Below are positions 60,746 through 64,000 of a stretch of DNA of 64,000 bases, piece after piece. Under the pieces are notes generated by a model. The model saw nothing but the letters and a program-made list of their open reading frames with translations, was not told where the DNA came from and ran no database searches. The number at the start of each line of letters is the position of its first letter. The first letter of the stretch is position 1. The stretch comes from Brachycybe producta (taxonomy: Eukaryota; Arthropoda; Diplopoda; Playtdesmida; Andrognathidae). A program made the position numbers and the translations under genes. The DNA lies in the NCBI GenBank assembly GCA_036925085.1, contig JAUPFP010000077.1:496001-560000 (forward strand), written 5' to 3'.

Positions 60746-62950
60746 AATTTTGTCTTCAACTAAAACTTCAACTTTAAATTCTCCTTCAACTTCAAATTCA
60801 ACTTCAGTTTCAACTTTAACTTCAACTTCAATTTCAACTTCAACTTCAACTTCAACTTCAATTCCAACTTCAAACTCAACTTCAACTTTAACTTCTGCAC
60901 CTTCAACTTCAACTTCAACTTCAATTTCAACTTCAACTTCAACTTCAACTTCATCTTCATCTTCAACTTCAACTTCAACTTCAATTTCAACTTCAACTTC
61001 AACTTCACCATCAACTTCAAATTAAACTTCAACTTCAAATTCAACTTCAACTTCAAATTCAACTTCATCTTCAACTTCAACTTCAACTTCAACTTCAATT
61101 TTCTCTTCAACTTCAACCTGAACTTCAACTTCAGCTTCAACTGTGTCTTCAACTTAAACTTCAACTTTAAATTCTCTTTCAACTTCAAATGCAACTTCAG
61201 TTTCAACTTCCACTTGAACTTCAACTTCAACTTCAACTTCAACTTGAACTTCAATTTCAACTTCAAATTCAATTTCAACTTTAACTTCAACTTCGATTCT
61301 GACTTCAACTTCGACTCCATCTCAACTTCAAATTCAACTTCAACTTCAAATTCAACTTCATCTTCAACTTCAACTTCAACTTCAACTTCAATTTTCTCTT
61401 CAACTTCAACTTCAACTTCAACTTCAGCTTCAACTGTGTCTTCAACTTAAACTTCAACTTTAAATTCTCTTTCAACTTCAAATGCAACTTCAGTTTCAAC
61501 TTCCACTTGAACTTCCACTTCAACTTCAACTTCAAATTCAACTTCAACTTCAAATTCAACTTCATCTTCAACTTCAACTTCAACTTCAACTTCAACTTCA
61601 ATTTTTTCTTCAACTTCAACTTCAACTTCAGCTTCAATTTTGTCTTCAACTTAAATGTCAACTTAAAATTCTCCTTCAACTTCAAATTCAACTTCAGTTT
61701 CAACTTCCACTTGAACTTCAACTTCAACTTCAAGTTCAACTTCAACTGCAATTTCAACTTCAAATTCAATTTCAACTTTAACTTCAATTTCAACTTGAAC
61801 TTGAACTTGAACTTGAACTTGAACTTGAACTTCAACTTCAACTTCAACTTCAACTCCAATTTCAACTTCAACTTCAACTTCAACTTCAATTCTAACTTCA
61901 AACTCAACTTCAACTTTAACTTCTGCAACTTCAACTTCAACTTCAACTTCAATTTCAACTTCAACTTCAACTTCAACTTCATCTTCAACTTCAACTTCAA
62001 CTTCAATTTCAACTTCAACTTCAACTTCACCATCAACTTCAAATTCAACTTCAACTTCAAATTCAACTTCAAATTCAACTTCAACTTCAAATTCAACTTC
62101 ATCTTCAACTTCAACTTCAACTTCAATTTTCTCTTCAACTTCAACTTCAACTTCAACTTCAGCTTCAACTGTGTCTTCAACTTAAACTTCAACTTTAAAT
62201 TCTCTTTCAACTTCAAATGCAACTTCAGTTTCAACTTCCACTTGAACTTCAACTTCAACTTCAACTTCAAATTCAACTTCAAATTCAAATTCAACTTCAT
62301 CTTCAACTTCAACTTCAACTTCAACTTCAATTTTCTCTTCAACTTCAACTTCAACTTCAGCTTCAATTTTGTCTTCAACTTAAACTTCAACTTTAAATTC
62401 TCCTTCAACTTCAAATTCAACTTCAGTTTCAACTTTAACTTCAACTTCAATTTCAACTTCAACTTCAACTTCAACTTCAATTCCAACTTCAAACTCAACT
62501 TCAACTTTAACTTCTGCACCTTCAACTTCAACTTCAACTTCAATTTCAACTTCAACTTCAACTTCAACTTCATCTTCAACTTCAACTTCAACTTCAATTT
62601 CAACTTCAACTTCAACTTCACCATCAACTTCAAATTAAACTTCAACTTCAAATTTAACTTCAACTTCAAATTCAACTTCATCTTCAACTTCAACTTCAAC
62701 TTCAACTTCAATTTTCTCTTCAACTTCAACTTCAACTTCAACTTCAACTTCAACTTCAGCTTCAACTGTGTCTTCAACTTAAACTTCAACTTTAAATTCT
62801 CTTTCAACTTCAAATGCAACTTCAGTTTCAACTTCCACTTGAACTTCAACTTCAACTTCAACTTCAACTTGAACTTCAATTTCAACTTCAAATTCAATTT
62901 CAACTTTAACTTCAACTTCGATTCTGACTTCAACTTCGACTCCATCTCAA
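60746..62950 (+). repeat. 1.62-kb higher-order repeat pair
   Basis: The variant CTTCTGCACC lies at 60,892 and 62,511 (1,619 bp) and the slip tag CGACTCCAT at 61,312 and 62,937 (1,625 bp). The part from about 60,746 to 61,330 therefore repeats at about 62,365-62,950. The sequence between carries TTTTGTCTTCAACTTAAATG and a TTGAAC run (about 61,795-61,830). Confidence 0.8.
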
Positions 62951-64000
62951 CTTCAACTTAAACTTAAACTTAAACTTCAATTTCAACTTCAATTTCAACT
63001 TCAACTTTAACTTCAACTTCGATTCTGACTTCAACTTCGACTCCATCTCAACTTCAACTTTGAATTCGACTTCATCTTCAATTTGAACTTCAACTTCAAC
63101 TTCAATTTCAACTTCAACTTCAACTTCATTTTCAATTTCAACTTCAACTTGAACTTCAATTTCAACTTCAACTTGAACTTCACCTTCAACTTCATCTTCA
63201 ACTTCAACTTGAACTTCAACTTGAACTTCAACTTGAACTTCAACTTGAACTTCAACTTGAACTTCAACTTGAACTTCAACTTGAACTTCAAATTCAACTT
63301 CATCTTCAACTTCAACTTCAACTTTGAATTCAACTTCATCTTCAATTTCAACTTCAACTTCAACTTCAATTTCAACTTCAACTTCAACTTCAATTCCAAC
63401 TTCAAACTCAACTTCAGCTTTAACTTCAACTACAACTTGAACTTGAACTTCAACTTCATTTTCAACTTCAACTTCAATTTCAATTTCAACTTCAACTTTA
63501 ACTTCAACTTCAATTTCAACTCCAACTTTAAATTCGACTTCATCTTCAAATTCAACTTCAACTTCAACTTCATCTTCAATTTCAACTTGAAATTCAACTT
63601 CAACTTCAACTTCAACTTCAATTCCAACTTCAAACTCAACTTCAACTTTAAGTTCTGCAACTTCAACTTCAACTTTGAATTCGACTTCATCTTCAATTTC
63701 AACTTCAACTTTAACTTCAACTTCAATTTCAACTTCAACTTTGAATTCGACTTCATCTTCAATTTCAACTTCAACTTCAACTTCAATTTCAACTTCAACT
63801 TCAACTTCTGCTTCAATTTTGTCTTCAACTTAAACGTCAACTTTAAATTCTCCTTCAACTTCAAATTCAACTTCAGTTTCAACTTCCACTTGAACTTTAA
63901 CTTCAACTTCAATTTCAACTTCAACTGCAATTTCAACTTCAAATTCAATTTCAACTTTAACTTCAATTTCAACTTGAACTTGAACTTGAACTTGAACTTC
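62951..64000 (+). repeat. CpG-poor satellite at right edge
   Basis: Mixed TTCAAC, TTCAAT and TTGAAC units. It includes the slip tag near 63,037 and a 12-bp AACTTGAACTTC run (63,200-63,290), and ends in TTGAAC units at the window edge, so the array continues beyond. Confidence 0.85.
63200..63290. repeat. 12-bp array AACTTGAACTTC
   Basis: About seven units in which TTGAAC and TTCAAC alternate. TTGAA and TTCAA are reverse complements one base apart, so each unit is a small inverted repeat, unlike the rest of the array. Confidence 0.85.

Larger units (their letters stand above)
3421..64000. repeat. Giant TTCAAC/GAAGTT hexanucleotide satellite array
   Basis: The whole interval is built from the hexamer TTCAAC and one-base variants (TTCGAC, TTCAAT, TTTAAC, TTCAAA, TTTGAC, TTCACC, TTCATC, TTGAAC), with derived 9-, 12-, 15- and 18-bp subunits. 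The + strand is rich in T, C and A and poor in G, except in an inverted island near 18.6-19.2 kb. Because the unit is two codons with no stop, very long open frames appear on both strands (Phe-Asn, Phe-Asp, Ser-Thr, Gln-Leu on +; Lys-Leu, Glu-Val, Lys-Ser on -). No RNA gene, mobile element or unique gene interrupts the array. It runs off the right edge. Confidence 0.97.

Noticed and set aside
3421..64000. Telomeric repeat
   Set aside because: GAAGTT/TTCAAC does not match known telomere units such as TTAGGG, TTAGG, TTTAGGG or TTAGGC, and the array has higher-order structure. A centromeric or pericentromeric role is possible but cannot be shown here.
3421..64000. Heat-shock elements (GAAnnTTC) in the array
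   Set aside because: TTC triplets repeat in one direction only; the alternating GAA/TTC spacing of two bases is not formed by the basic units.
1..64000. tRNA, rRNA or other RNA genes
   Set aside because: None could be recognised; the complex part is coding-like or UTR-like and the rest is satellite.

Overview
The window has two very unequal parts. Positions 1 to about 3,421 are ordinary complex sequence: a broken, gag-like or ORF1-like reading frame, an AT-richer 3' untranslated region with a polyadenylation signal, and a terminal zone of three hairpins. Everything from about 3,421 to the right edge (some 60.6 kb) is one hexanucleotide satellite based on TTCAAC (GAAGTT on the other strand), with no recognisable gene. 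The AATAAA signal, a CACCATGG Kozak-like start context and the satellite itself point to a eukaryote, probably an animal. The species cannot be told from the sequence.

Left part: the coding signal runs on the + strand but changes frame three times (frame 3, then 1, then 3, then 2) before a final stop at 2,804-2,806. I read it as a decayed or error-containing retroelement gene that is open at the left edge. No reverse transcriptase, integrase or protease is visible. The last hairpin has TGTA...TACA ends and abuts the first satellite hexamer.

Satellite: nearly all units are TTCAAC or one-base variants (TTCGAC, TTCAAT, TTTAAC, TTCAAA, TTTGAC, TTCACC, TTCATC). They are arranged in nested higher-order repeats. 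Family 1 (about 5.6-22.8 kb) is a 4.5-4.75 kb unit carrying CpG-dense TTCGAC blocks, 15-bp TTCTCCGACTTCGAC arrays and GACGTCATC tracts. It ends in a 1,565-bp near-perfect tandem duplication. From 22.8 to 35.9 kb the array is CpG-poor and includes a 1.02-kb tandem duplication. Family 3 (about 36-39.8 kb) is a 2.44-kb repeat. Family 4 (about 43.2-55.4 kb) has 2.7-2.9 kb modules inside a duplication spaced 7.45 kb apart. The last 8.5 kb are again CpG-poor, with a 1.62-kb repeat and short 12-bp arrays.

The most notable event is an inverted segment at about 18,590-19,168. It is the reverse complement of 22,618-23,196 (paired coordinates always sum to 41,786) and it replaces about 2 kb of the family 1 unit. 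Two global properties also stand out: the array keeps its 3/6-bp register for many kilobases except at a few inherited slip tags, and CpG-dense and CpG-free blocks alternate in a way consistent with decay of an ancestral TTCGAC satellite. The very long open frames in the array (up to 4,818 codons) follow from a stop-free 6-bp unit and are not annotated as genes.
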